A stretch of DNA of 13,511 bases from Candidatus Lloydbacteria bacterium RIFCSPLOWO2_02_FULL_54_12 (GCA_001819095.1 MHLS01000052.1:2706-16216), one strand, 5' to 3'. Positions 1-5,805 are shown, counted from the stretch's first letter. Program-made: numbers and translations. The notes: a model not told the origin generated them from the sequence alone.

Positions 1-580
1 CCTGCCACGGGAGGAATCCGGAAAGCCGTTCTTCACCGCTCGTGCGAACGATGAGGTCCGGATCGGGGATATCTTTTGTCCACAGGAGTTTTGAGAACTC
101 CTCCTCGGAAAGCGTCGCGAGTTTTTCTTTCGGAACGCGGCGGATTGCATCAAGGATCTCCGCGCGGCCGCCATAGGAAAGCGCGATACCGAATGTAAAG
201 GACCCGCAGTCTCGCGTTCTTCGCTCGGCGTCTTTGATCGCCCCCAAGATATCGGCGTCGAAACGGCCCCGCTCGCCGAGAAAGACGAGCCGCGTGTCGC
301 CCTCGAGCGCATCTTCGGTCATCTTCCCGACGACCTCGCGAAAAAGATTCATGAGGTAGCCGACCTCTTCCTTCGCGCGGTTCCAATTTTCCGTCGAAAA
401 CGCGTAGACGATAAGACTTTTCACGCCGGCCTCCTTGCACCAGCGGGAAACCTCGCGAAGTTTTTCGTAACCGGCACGATGCCCCTCGAGCGTGGGCAGT
501 CCCTTGGCCTTCGCCCACCGGCGATTGCCGTCCATAATTACTCCGATACATCTTGGGGCGCTATTTTTACTTGCGTTCAT
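1..580 (-). CDS. uppS: Isoprenyl transferase (undecaprenyl diphosphate synthase), 3' end beyond window
   Basis: Cis-prenyltransferase that condenses isopentenyl diphosphate onto farnesyl diphosphate to make the C55 carrier lipid for peptidoglycan and other wall polymers. 193 codons are visible and the last 35-60 residues lie outside the window. The family motifs appear in order: VIMDGNRRWAKAKG at residues 14-27 with catalytic Asp17, HRAGYEKLREV near 34-44, FSTENWNR at 61-68, LSYGGRAEI near 134-142, and the diphosphate-binding block with RTSGEERLSGF near 179-189. The ATG at 580 puts the catalytic Asp close to its usual position. No Shine-Dalgarno site precedes it; a TATAAA lies 9 bases upstream, so the mRNA may have almost no leader. 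It lies downstream of the acylphosphatase gene on the same strand. The identification is firm. Confidence 0.95.
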   Translation of the reverse strand, partial: MNASKNSAPRCIGVIMDGNRRWAKAKGLPTLEGHRAGYEKLREVSRWCKEAGVKSLIVYAFSTENWNRAKEEVGYLMNLFREVVGKMTEDALEGDTRLVFLGERGRFDADILGAIKDAERRTRDCGSFTFGIALSYGGRAEILDAIRRVPKEKLATLSEEEFSKLLWTKDIPDPDLIVRTSGEERLSGFLPWQ

Positions 581-630
581 GGTTTTACATTTATAAAATC
601 TTTTTACAACGTCCTCCGTAAACGATTTAT

Positions 631-710
631 GAGATAAGATTTAGGATTTAGGAAATACAAAGACGGCATGGGTACGGATCTTAAATCCTATCTCTAAAAT
701 CTTATATCTC
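631..710. repeat. Imperfect inverted repeat between acylphosphatase and uppS
   Basis: The left arm (631-650) starts GAGATAAGATTTAGG and contains two tandem GATTTAG units. The right arm (682-710) is its complement with two small insertions and ends TTATATCTC at the stop codon of the acylphosphatase gene. About 30 bases separate the arms, and that spacer contains GGAAATAC, also found at the edge of the palindrome at 5234. The AT-rich arms could form a long cruciform or a transcript hairpin between two co-directional genes. There is no U-tract, so I do not call a terminator. Confidence 0.5.
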
Positions 711-996
711 AAAGATCCTCATATTTGATGCGGAAATCTTTGAACTCGCCCGTCGCCTCTTTCCGTGCGATGTCAACACGCTCCACATGCGACAGGAGAG
801 AGCCTTTTTTCAGTTCTCCTTCGAATGCGCGGAGCTGTTCCTCCTCACCTTCACCGACCAAAGAGACCGTGCCGTCATCTTCGTTCCAAACTTCTCCGAC
901 AACGCCGAGTGAACACGCACGCCGCACTGCAAAGTCGCGGTACATGACCACCTGTACCCGTCCGGATATTCTCGCCTCGATGCGCTTTTTTGCCAT
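709..996 (-). CDS. acyP: Acylphosphatase
   Basis: Small (95 residues) alpha/beta enzyme that hydrolyses carboxyl-phosphate bonds such as acetyl phosphate or 1,3-bisphosphoglycerate. The family loop appears as GRVQVVMYR at residues 12-20; Arg20 corresponds to the phosphate-binding Arg. Asn38 in VWNEDDG corresponds to the catalytic Asn. The fourth loop residue is Val where the family normally has Gly (GxVQGVxFR), which may alter the phosphate cradle. I chose the ATG at 996 because AAGG lies 5 bases upstream and the frame then opens right before the domain; an open frame extends to 1035. The microprotein gene ends 54 bases upstream on the same strand, so the two may be co-transcribed and lead on to uppS. 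Length is normal for the family. Confidence 0.9.
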   Translation of the reverse strand: MAKKRIEARISGRVQVVMYRDFAVRRACSLGVVGEVWNEDDGTVSLVGEGEEEQLRAFEGELKKGSLLSHVERVDIARKEATGEFKDFRIKYEDL

Positions 997-1050
997 GTTC
1001 ACCTTAAAAACTCCCGACGAAGGGATGCGGGGCACTCCCTATGCCACCGA

Positions 1051-1146
1051 TTATTTCTTACTCTTACTATTCAAACCAAAGATCTCCATGAGCAAGAAGA
1101 TCGGAAAAAGTACAATGCCGATGAATATCTCCATAAAGGTCTTCAT
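1051..1146 (-). CDS. 31-residue single-span membrane microprotein
   Basis: The frame starts with ATG at 1146 and encodes one hydrophobic helix (about residues 4-23, rich in I, F, L and M) followed by a basic tail ending in SKSKK, as expected for an inserted protein with its positive end at the cytoplasm. The main support is upstream: a TTGACG / 17 bp / CATAAT promoter ends exactly 6 bases before the ATG, which would make ATG the first transcribed codon. There is no Shine-Dalgarno site. It lies just upstream of the acylphosphatase gene on the same strand. I do not recognise a family. The frame stays open upstream for about 18 codons, but only non-ATG starts are available there. The hydrophobic pattern could arise by chance, but not easily together with the promoter. 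Confidence 0.5.
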   Translation of the reverse strand: MKTFMEIFIGIVLFPIFLLMEIFGLNSKSKK

Positions 1147-1152
1147 AAACAC

Positions 1153-1181
1153 ATTATGGGCCTTTGCAAACCCCCCGTCAA
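1153..1181 (-). promoter_or_regulatory. Sigma70-type promoter for the 31-residue microprotein
   Basis: Read on the minus strand: TTGACG (1181-1176), a 17-base spacer, then CATAAT (1158-1153), followed by 6 bases and the ATG at 1146. Each hexamer has one mismatch to consensus. The expected start of transcription coincides with the start codon. Confidence 0.6.
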
Positions 1182-1196
1182 TCGAAATGACCAATA

Positions 1197-1225
1197 TTGA
1201 CAAATACTACGAACTGCTGTACAAC
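1197..1225 (+). promoter_or_regulatory. Sigma70-type promoter for the candidate ncRNA
   Basis: A perfect TTGACA (1197-1202), a 17-base spacer and TACAAC (1220-1225) predict a transcription start at about 1231-1233. It is divergent from the microprotein promoter, with only 15 bases between the two -35 boxes. No convincing start codon or coding frame follows, whereas strong RNA structure does. Confidence 0.6.
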
Positions 1226-1231
1226 GAAAAT

Positions 1232-1424
1232 CGTGAGGGCGGTCCGCCGCGACCGAAGTGCATAACAGTTACTGTGTGCATTCTGGTTGCGGCGGAGCAG
1301 CCTCCAAACGGAGGCCATAGGTCGTCAGCACGGGGTAACACTCGTCGGGACACTGTTTCGGATCATCGGCCGGGGTCACGCCGCATCCAACACAAGCGCC
1401 GCTCACCGAGCGGCGTTGCTTTTT
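1232..1424 (+). ncRNA. Candidate structured small RNA, about 190 nt, family unknown
   Basis: This stretch has its own promoter (TTGACA-17-TACAAC) and ends in an intrinsic terminator. Just after the predicted start, 1243-1254 (TCCGCCGCGACC) pairs with 1285-1296 over 12 bp, including one G-U. Inside it sits a smaller hairpin, with TGCA at 1259-1262 pairing 1277-1280 and ACAG pairing CTGT around a TTA loop. Next comes GCCTCC / AAAC / GGAGGC (1300-1315), then about 80 bases of less obvious structure, then the terminator. I looked for the hallmarks of tmRNA, RNase P, SRP RNA and 6S RNA and recognised none. A competing reading is a Cys-rich minus-strand frame over 1269-1565, but one arm of the 12-bp helix lies beyond that frame's stop. 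Transcript ends are inferred from promoter and terminator positions. Confidence 0.45.
1397..1424 (+). terminator. Intrinsic terminator of the candidate ncRNA
   Basis: The stem CGCCGCTC / ACC / GAGCGGCG (1397-1415) can be extended by one G-U and one A-U pair, and is followed by GC and five T residues (1420-1424). Confidence 0.65.
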
Positions 1425-1429
1425 GTATT

Positions 1430-1645
1430 GAGTACCGCAAACCACCGATGCTTTGCATCGCGAGTTTTGCTTGATGGTCACAGATAACTTTCTCGCCGCC
1501 ACGCGAAAATTTCCGAGACCCCGCCAGGAATCTCGACTACCGTCGCGGGTGGGTCTCAATTGCAAAGACGCAATAATGAGACCCCTTTCGATTCCTGTCG
1601 CAAGACAAGCAGTTGTCTTGCTCGGCGTCCTTTCGCTTCGCTCAA
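1430..1645. repeat. Non-coding hairpin cluster beside tRNA-Arg(TCT)
   Basis: I see no credible gene in this stretch. It holds three separate inverted repeats: CGATGC / TTT / GCATCG at 1446-1460, inside an outer GCAAA...TTTGC pairing; GAGACCC at about 1517 pairing GGGTCTC at about 1552; and a perfect 9-bp GCAAGACAA / GCAG / TTGTCTTGC at 1600-1621. It also contains two short matches to the T-arm and acceptor end of the adjacent tRNA: ATTCCTGGCGGGG on the minus strand at about 1522, and TTCGATTCCTG on the plus strand at about 1587. These may be decayed tRNA fragments, or processing and termination structures for the tRNA transcript. Confidence 0.4.
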
Positions 1646-1717
1646 TGCCCCCGCCAGGAATCGAACCTGGATCCAGAACTTAGAAGGTTCTTGTTCTATC
1701 CATTGAACTACGGGGAC
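1646..1717 (-). tRNA. tRNA-Arg, anticodon TCT
   Basis: A 72-nt cloverleaf: acceptor GTCCCCG pairs CGGGGGC with one G-U; D stem GTTC/GAAC; anticodon stem AGAAC/GTTCT around loop CTTCTAA, giving anticodon TCT (AGA codons); T stem CCAGG/CCTGG around TTCGATT; discriminator A. The 3' CCA is not encoded, unlike the other Arg tRNA and the Val tRNA in this window. Confidence 0.95.
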
Positions 1718-1732
1718 TGTGCTTCCACCTTA

Positions 1733-1748
1733 GCGCAAAAAATTGCGC
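1733..1748. repeat. Hairpin between divergent tRNA genes
   Basis: A perfect GCGCAA / AAAA / TTGCGC inverted repeat lies between the 5' ends of tRNA-Arg and tRNA-Val. The intergenic stretch must hold promoters for both tRNAs, but I could not assign convincing -35 and -10 boxes. Confidence 0.4.
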
Positions 1749-1804
1749 CCGTCGATAATTTGTTTTATTGTTCGTTACACAAGCACAGCAGTTGTGCCCG
1801 ATGC

Positions 1805-1880
1805 GGGCGATTAGCTCAGTTGGTAGAGCAGCGCTTTTACACAGCGAAGGTCAGAGGTTCGAATCCTCTATCGCCCACCA
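1805..1880 (+). tRNA. tRNA-Val, anticodon TAC, CCA encoded
   Basis: Acceptor GGGCGAT pairs ATCGCCC; D arm GCTC-AGTTGGTA-GAGC; anticodon loop TTTACAC gives TAC (GUA codons); T arm GAGG-TTCGAAT-CCTC. Discriminator A at 1877 is followed by an encoded CCA. The outermost anticodon-stem pair appears to be a G-A mismatch, with the other four pairs intact. Confidence 0.93.
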
Positions 1881-1920
1881 GTAGAGACGGGCCACCGATA
1901 AGCCGGCCTGCATGCCGACG

Positions 1921-2256
1921 TTAATTCGCCGCCCCCACACCCAAGGTCGGAGCCGGTGGGCGAGCTTGGCGGAGCGATGCATGTTCCTCTTCTCTTTTCT
2001 GGTACATCTCGATCACGCTACGCAGTTCGTCGATCGAGAACGTTTCGCGATTCGGGCGGGAGAATTGGAGTTCCGCCTCTTTGACCGCCCAGCCGTAGGA
2101 GATCCACGCAAACGCGGCAACGGCGGCGGCAACGCAAAGCGCTGAAATGAGCGTCAGGCGCCACGCGAGGTAGACGCTCATCGACTTTTGTCCTCCGCCG
2201 GAACGCATCAGGGCCTTGAGGCGGGAAACTATCGCAAGATTTTTGAGCTTTTCCAT
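1921..2256 (-). CDS. Small single-pass membrane protein at the end of the pilMNO cluster
   Basis: 111 residues: a short basic cytoplasmic N-terminus (MEKLKNLAIVSRLKAL), a transmembrane helix at about 29-52, then an extracytoplasmic part of about 60 residues with a charged, helix-prone stretch (FSIDELRSVIEMYQKREEE) and a Pro/Ala-rich tail. The ATG at 2256 lies 4 bases after the pilO stop, with AAGGGA 10-12 bases upstream, so it is almost certainly co-transcribed and perhaps translationally coupled. Position suggests an accessory of the pilus inner-membrane platform, in the place where PilP is found in proteobacteria, but I see no PilP signature and no lipobox. Function is inferred from neighbours only. 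Confidence 0.75.
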   Translation of the reverse strand: MEKLKNLAIVSRLKALMRSGGGQKSMSVYLAWRLTLISALCVAAAVAAFAWISYGWAVKEAELQFSRPNRETFSIDELRSVIEMYQKREEEHASLRQARPPAPTLGVGAAN

Positions 2257-2260
2257 AAGA

Positions 2261-2791
2261 CTAATTTCCCTTGAGGCTGGTAAGGTCGACGCTCGCCGAA
2301 CCGGACCAGAGGGCGACGGTGTCCGACCCGCCCAGCGACTGCGCCGTGAAACGCCGGATAATGAGCCGCGCGGGAAATGTTTCGAGCAACCGGAGGAAGT
2401 GGTAGGTCTCTTCCCACTTGCCTTTAAACGAGATCTCGCCGTAAAAACTCGGTGCCCCCCCCGTTGTAAGGGAAAGCGACCCCGTCTCAACGATCACGCC
2501 GGAGACGGGTGTTCCAAGCCCTTCGATCTGTGAAACGAAATCGATCTGGCTTTCTTCGCCCGGATCGTAAAAATATTTTTCCAACGCACCACGCTCTTTT
2601 TCCGCCTGTTTGAGCGCCCGTCGCAGTGCCGCCTGCTGTGCGACCTTTTTCACCTCGTCGGCAAGTTCTTTGCGCAACTCCGTCTCTTTGTCCTTTTTTG
2701 CATTGATGGCCGAGTAACCGAACCAGAACGCGCCGCCGACCAAGAGGTCGACAACGAGAAGCGCGATAAAGATGTTCAGTGTGCGTTTCAT
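2261..2791 (-). CDS. pilO: PilO-like type IV pilus platform protein
   Basis: 176 residues with the PilO layout: a short basic start, one transmembrane helix (about 5-27), a coiled-coil stretch (about 31-72, many K, E, A and Q) and a ferredoxin-like C-terminal domain (about 80-170). In the family PilO dimerises with PilN in the periplasmic part of the inner-membrane platform and links the pilus machine to the envelope. Sequence similarity in this family is low, so the call rests on architecture and on the order pilM-pilN-pilO. It is separated from pilN by 126 non-coding bases, which is odd for an operon of this kind. The start ATG overlaps the stop of a 13-codon frame (ATGA), and no Shine-Dalgarno site is evident. 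Confidence 0.75.
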   Translation of the reverse strand: MKRTLNIFIALLVVDLLVGGAFWFGYSAINAKKDKETELRKELADEVKKVAQQAALRRALKQAEKERGALEKYFYDPGEESQIDFVSQIEGLGTPVSGVIVETGSLSLTTGGAPSFYGEISFKGKWEETYHFLRLLETFPARLIIRRFTAQSLGGSDTVALWSGSASVDLTSLKGN

Positions 2792-2917
2792 CCCAGTGAG
2801 AAGCAGGACGCGAACACTGTTCTTCGCATCTCTGTCCGATTGACTTTTGTAATCTGTTTTCTTTTCATATGTTATTCATTATGTATCGTGTCTGCGACTT
2901 CTCACAGGATTCATTTT
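2792..2917. other. 126-bp AT-rich gap between pilN and pilO
   Basis: On the minus strand this gap contains several -10-like boxes (such as CATAAT and TATGAA) without clear -35 partners, so an internal pilO promoter is possible but unproven. The ends carry GTGAGAAG (about 2796) and CTTCTCAC (about 2903), an 8-bp inverted repeat that could fold the whole gap into one loop. A 13-codon frame (MRRTVFASCFSLG) runs into pilO and overlaps its start as ATGA, which could couple pilO translation. Confidence 0.35.
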
Positions 2918-3454
2918 CTATTTAAAATTGATCGTCGCGGAAAACGGTATGTCGGCCTTCTGTGTGATGAAACTGTTCGCATACTTGAAGTCGAGCACAC
3001 GCGGATTCGCCTGCACATTCCGCCGAAAAGCCAGCAGGTCGTCCTGCGTCTCCGCAACACCGGTGAGCTGGAGCGAGGGCTTGCTTTCGCCCCGAACATA
3101 TGCGAACGCGGAGATCGCGATACCGTACGACTTCGCCCGAACGATCTCCTCGATAAGCGAGGAGGGCGGGGAGTCGACGACCGACTCGGTCGGACGAAGG
3201 AGCGCGATCTCCGCCTTGATCTTGGTGAGATCGCGCCCGATGGTCGCATCCTCTTCCGGAGTAAGGTTCTTCCGTTCCAAGATGTTGAGAGAGAGATCCC
3301 TCGTGCTGGTATAGAGCGCGTAGTATGTCGGCAAAAAAAGCATGAACGCGAACACCTCCAAAACGCAAATGCTCACGAGCACAACGGTCCCGAAGCGAAG
3401 GAGGTATTCGCGATGCAGTCGGTCCTTTTCTTCTTGGGGGAGTAGGTTGATCAT
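2918..3454 (-). CDS. pilN: PilN-like type IV pilus platform protein
   Basis: 178 residues. The N-terminus MINLLPQEEK carries the INLLP motif that in characterised PilN proteins docks into the actin-like protein PilM. A transmembrane helix follows (about 20-47), then a coiled-coil stretch (about 50-90) and a C-terminal periplasmic domain. I took the ATG at 3454 so that INLLP lies at the very start; the longer frame to 3508 would overlap pilM and bury the motif. The gene follows the pilM stop by 22 bases. No Shine-Dalgarno site is visible before this ATG. It should act with PilM and PilO in the inner-membrane platform for pilus assembly, probably serving attachment or DNA uptake. Confidence 0.85.
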   Translation of the reverse strand: MINLLPQEEKDRLHREYLLRFGTVVLVSICVLEVFAFMLFLPTYYALYTSTRDLSLNILERKNLTPEEDATIGRDLTKIKAEIALLRPTESVVDSPPSSLIEEIVRAKSYGIAISAFAYVRGESKPSLQLTGVAETQDDLLAFRRNVQANPRVLDFKYANSFITQKADIPFSATINFK

Positions 3455-3476
3455 GGTTCGAAACGGACGGTGTTGT

Positions 3477-4553
3477 TTAAGTGAACGCCGCGGTATTACG
3501 CAGTGCAAGTCCGATGGCCGCCGTGTACCCGTACGCTTCGCGGAGCTTCAACTCGGGGACGTAATTTTCGAACGAGTTCACGTTCACCCACGGATTCGCC
3601 GTAACGACCCGAACATCGAGGCCGATCGCCAGATATTCTTCAATGCCACGCAAGTTCGCGCCGCCGCCGGTGATATAGACACACTCAATATTACCGCCCG
3701 CTTTCTCGCCGTGATGCGTCTGCCAGTACGAATAGTGGCGGAGCAACCGCGCACGCAGGTCGAGCATCGTCGGGAGTATCGCGGCGCGTACCGCTTTGTC
3801 CTTTTCCTCGCCCACCAAGCCGTGTTTGACCTTCAGCATCTCGGCCTCTTCGCAGGAAACGTGGAGTGCGCGCTCGATCGCCTGTGTGAGATAGTGTCCG
3901 CCGATATCAAGCGACGCGGAAAATTGAACGACCCCGCCCGCGACGACGAAAACGTCGGTCATCATCTTTCCGACATCCGCGACAAGGAACGTGCCCTTGT
4001 CCCCCTTCGGGACTACCGCGCGCGCCATCGCCCCCGATTCAAATTCGAACGCTTTCGGTATGACACCGGTATCGTGAAAGATCTCGAGGTAGTCCAACAC
4101 GATCGCCTTCGGAAGCGCAGAAACGACAACGTCGATCATGCCGCTTCGGCGGGTCGCGGGGTCGTCGACCACCGTGTAGTCAAAGACCGCGTCGGCGGCG
4201 GGAATGGGGATGTGCTCTTCGAGGCGGATCTCGATGGCATCGTGGAGTTCTTTCGGCGAAACACGCGGAATACGCATGTTCGCCAAGTACCCCTGTTCTT
4301 CGGGGAGAGAGATGTTCGCGAACGAGAGTTTATGTTCGCGTGCAAGCAGTGCGATCGCTTCCTTCAACTTCTTCTTGTCCCCGACGTGGCCGCCGGTGAT
4401 GACGCCCTCCGGAATGTTTCGCGTCGCGTAACGGGAGACGACGAGGCCGCCCTTTCCCGGCTCGAGTTCGATGAATCGTACCGCGTCGGCGGACACATCA
4501 AGTCCGACCGCGGACATGAGGAGGAACCTTGGTGTGGTAAAGACGGAAGCCAT
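3477..4553 (-). CDS. pilM: PilM, actin-like type IV pilus assembly ATPase-fold protein
   Basis: 358 residues from the ATG at 4553 (a GTG lies one codon earlier at 4556). The ASKHA-fold landmarks are present: phosphate-1 loop VGLDVS near residue 17, phosphate-2 region VADVGKMMTDVF near 190, and adenosine-binding ITGGGANLRGI near 300. PilM is a cytoplasmic actin homologue that binds the N-terminus of PilN, encoded next. The promoter is clear: TTGGCA, 17 bases and TATAAT, ending 8 bases before ATG and 5 before GTG, with no Shine-Dalgarno site, so the operon mRNA probably starts at or within 3 bases of the start codon. It heads the pilM-N-O-small protein operon. A shorter start at residue 13 (MSAVGLDVS) is possible. 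Confidence 0.93.
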   Translation of the reverse strand: MASVFTTPRFLLMSAVGLDVSADAVRFIELEPGKGGLVVSRYATRNIPEGVITGGHVGDKKKLKEAIALLAREHKLSFANISLPEEQGYLANMRIPRVSPKELHDAIEIRLEEHIPIPAADAVFDYTVVDDPATRRSGMIDVVVSALPKAIVLDYLEIFHDTGVIPKAFEFESGAMARAVVPKGDKGTFLVADVGKMMTDVFVVAGGVVQFSASLDIGGHYLTQAIERALHVSCEEAEMLKVKHGLVGEEKDKAVRAAILPTMLDLRARLLRHYSYWQTHHGEKAGGNIECVYITGGGANLRGIEEYLAIGLDVRVVTANPWVNVNSFENYVPELKLREAYGYTAAIGLALRNTAAFT

Positions 4554-4561
4554 CACCCACT

Positions 4562-4590
4562 ATTATACGCAATCCGCCGTCCCCTGCCAA
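4562..4590 (-). promoter_or_regulatory. Sigma70-type promoter of the pilMNO operon
   Basis: On the minus strand: TTGGCA (4590-4585), a 17-base spacer, and a perfect TATAAT (4567-4562). The -35 has one mismatch. The predicted start site falls at the GTG/ATG start of pilM. Confidence 0.7.
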
Positions 4591-4614
4591 AGAAAAACGA
4601 GCGGGAACATGAGC

Positions 4615-5211
4615 CTATTTTCTCCTCCCGTGCCACTCCTTGAGGAGCGGCACAGCAATGGGAATGAGGGAAAGAACGACGATCCCGATAATGATAAGCT
4701 CAATGAAGCGGTCAGCGCCGGGAATCGCCGCGACAAGGAAGTATCCGGCGAGCGGAAGAAGCCCCGCCCAAAGCAAGGCACCAATGATGTTGTAGGTCAG
4801 GAACTTCGCGTAGCGCATCCGTCCCACCCCCGCCAAGATCGGCGTTGCGGTGCGCACGGCGGGGACGAAGCGGGCGAGGATTACGCTCTTCGGTCCGTGC
4901 TTCTCGAAGAAGAGGCGTGCGTCCTCGAGTCGTTTTTGCGAGAACCAGCGCGAATCCGGCCTCGTGAAGATCATCGGACCGACCTTTCGTCCGAACCAAT
5001 AACCGACCGAGTCGCCGAGGATAGCGGCAAGAACGGCAAAAAAAACGAGGGGGACGATCGGGATCACGTCCTGCGACGCGAGAAAGCCGGCAGTGAAGAG
5101 GAGGCTGTCGCCGGGCAGAAAAAATCCGAAAAAAAGTCCGGACTCGGCGAACACGATAGCGGAGACGCCGAGGACTCCTGTCACCCTGATAATGCTTTCA
5201 ATGTCGAACAT
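4615..5211 (-). CDS. DedA family membrane protein
   Basis: 198 residues. Family marks: an early helix with the conserved acidic residue and re-entrant loop (AESGLFFGFFLPGDSLLF, residues 22-38, with Glu23 and the PGD), GYWFGRKVG near 70-78, and the second signature RFVPAVRTATPILAGVGRM in the middle third with its conserved Arg and Pro residues, followed by C-terminal membrane helices. DedA/SNARE-associated proteins include flippases for undecaprenyl phosphate (UptA/PopT-type) and phosphatidylethanolamine; the substrate here cannot be told from sequence. Location in the inner membrane is certain from hydrophobicity. A role in recycling C55-P would fit the presence of uppS in the same window, but that is only suggestive. 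The C-terminus is short and basic. No Shine-Dalgarno site is visible. Confidence 0.92.
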   Translation of the reverse strand: MFDIESIIRVTGVLGVSAIVFAESGLFFGFFLPGDSLLFTAGFLASQDVIPIVPLVFFAVLAAILGDSVGYWFGRKVGPMIFTRPDSRWFSQKRLEDARLFFEKHGPKSVILARFVPAVRTATPILAGVGRMRYAKFLTYNIIGALLWAGLLPLAGYFLVAAIPGADRFIELIIIGIVVLSLIPIAVPLLKEWHGRRK

Positions 5212-5233
5212 GCGGTGAAAAGTTATGGCTTCG

Positions 5234-5287
5234 GAAATACAAGGTCCGACCTTGGGGATTGATTCTTAAGGTCGGACCTTGTATTTC
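5234..5287. repeat. Palindromic intergenic repeat, copy 1
   Basis: Two perfect 20-base arms (5234-5253 and 5268-5287) around a 14-base loop. The arm core AAGGTCCGACCTT is itself nearly palindromic, so several alternative folds are possible. A related element lies at 8040-8082. It sits between dedA and the tRNA-binding protein gene, near the dedA start. It resembles REP/BIME-type or small non-autonomous elements in form; no transposase is present in the window. Confidence 0.8.
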
Positions 5288-5319
5288 ATGGTTCGTTTGT
5301 AGGTTTCCGTCTTGTGCGC

Positions 5320-5703
5320 CTACGAAAGCATATTCCCTGCTTCAGTGGGCTTCTCGGGATGAAGGATAACCGCGCCGCCGTCCTTCGTCTTTACCGCAAG
5401 TATCATCCCGTCACTCGAGAGCCCGCGAATCGTCCGCGGCTCCAAATTCGTCACGAACGGGCACTGCTTTCCCACCAACGCCTCGGGTGTGTAATACTCG
5501 CGTATCCCCGAGAGGATCTGCCGGACGTCTCTTTCTCCTTCTTCCGTCGTGACGGACACAACGGCTCCTTCCACCAGCTTTTGCTCCTTTGGGCCAAAGT
5601 CGACGCGTAGTTTGAGCAGTTTGTCCGCGCCTTCAATGTACTCGGCGGAAAGGATGGTGCCGATCTTCATCTCAACCTTCTTGAAATCATCAATAGTGGC
5701 CAT
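5320..5703 (-). CDS. tRNA-binding OB-fold protein (MetRS C-terminal / beta-subunit-like)
   Basis: 127 residues covering a complete tRNA-binding OB domain: DDFKKVEMKIGTIL at the start, EGADKLLKLRVDFG near 24-37, the ILSGIREYYTPEALVGKQCPF stretch near 63-83, and NLEPRTIRGLSSDGMILAV near 86-104. The closest pattern is the C-terminal domain of bacterial methionyl-tRNA synthetase, which dimerises the enzyme and binds tRNA; free-standing versions also occur (Arc1p/Trbp111-type). No catalytic synthetase domain is fused to it here, so it either works in trans with MetRS or is a general tRNA chaperone. The start ATG at 5703 matches the family start. Upstream bases carry an AGTAAGTAGTAAGTAG tandem repeat and no Shine-Dalgarno site. 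Confidence 0.9.
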   Translation of the reverse strand: MATIDDFKKVEMKIGTILSAEYIEGADKLLKLRVDFGPKEQKLVEGAVVSVTTEEGERDVRQILSGIREYYTPEALVGKQCPFVTNLEPRTIRGLSSDGMILAVKTKDGGAVILHPEKPTEAGNMLS

Positions 5704-5708
5704 GGGGG

Positions 5709-5800
5709 TCAGTAAGTAGTAAGTAGTTCTTATCGTCTGCAGAAAGGGAGGAGTGTCCTGTTTGACTACAATCTACGGACTACGAACTTTGGTAGTTTAT
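5709..5800. repeat. Short tandem/inverted repeat between ruvX and the tRNA-binding gene
   Basis: AGTAAGTAGTAAGTAG is a 7-base unit repeated in tandem near 5711-5726. Partly complementary CTACAATCTACGGACTACG lies about 40 bases further on (near 5766-5784). The arrangement recalls the imperfect repeat at 631-710. It has no coding potential. Confidence 0.35.
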
Positions 5801-5805
5801 CATAA

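Noticed and set aside
150..551. 133-codon minus-strand open frame
   Set aside because: It is another frame of uppS; the real frame carries all cis-prenyltransferase motifs and runs off the window.
1232..1424. Assignment of the candidate RNA to 6S RNA because of its length
   Set aside because: The 5' and 3' ends do not pair to form the closing stem of 6S RNA, and no central open bubble is visible.
725..1474. 249-codon plus-strand open frame
   Set aside because: It runs antisense over the acylphosphatase gene and the microprotein, then through the ncRNA region; composition is that of a shadow frame.
1269..1565. 98-codon minus-strand frame with a Cys-rich C-terminal part (CVGC...CPDEC)
   Set aside because: Its third positions are GC-rich and the peptide is not implausible, but it has no promoter, no ribosome site and no recognised domain, it crosses the terminator-like hairpin, and its N-terminal third lies in the hairpin-rich tRNA flank. 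The plus-strand RNA reading explains more. I keep it only as an alternative.
1613..1924. Plus-strand frame reading GRLAQLVEQRF and similar
   Set aside because: This is the well-known false peptide produced by translating tRNA genes.
3342..4643. 433-codon plus-strand open frame opposite pilM and pilN
   Set aside because: It is rich in R, D and H with no domain pattern, as expected antisense to GC-rich genes. PilM on the other strand is unambiguous.
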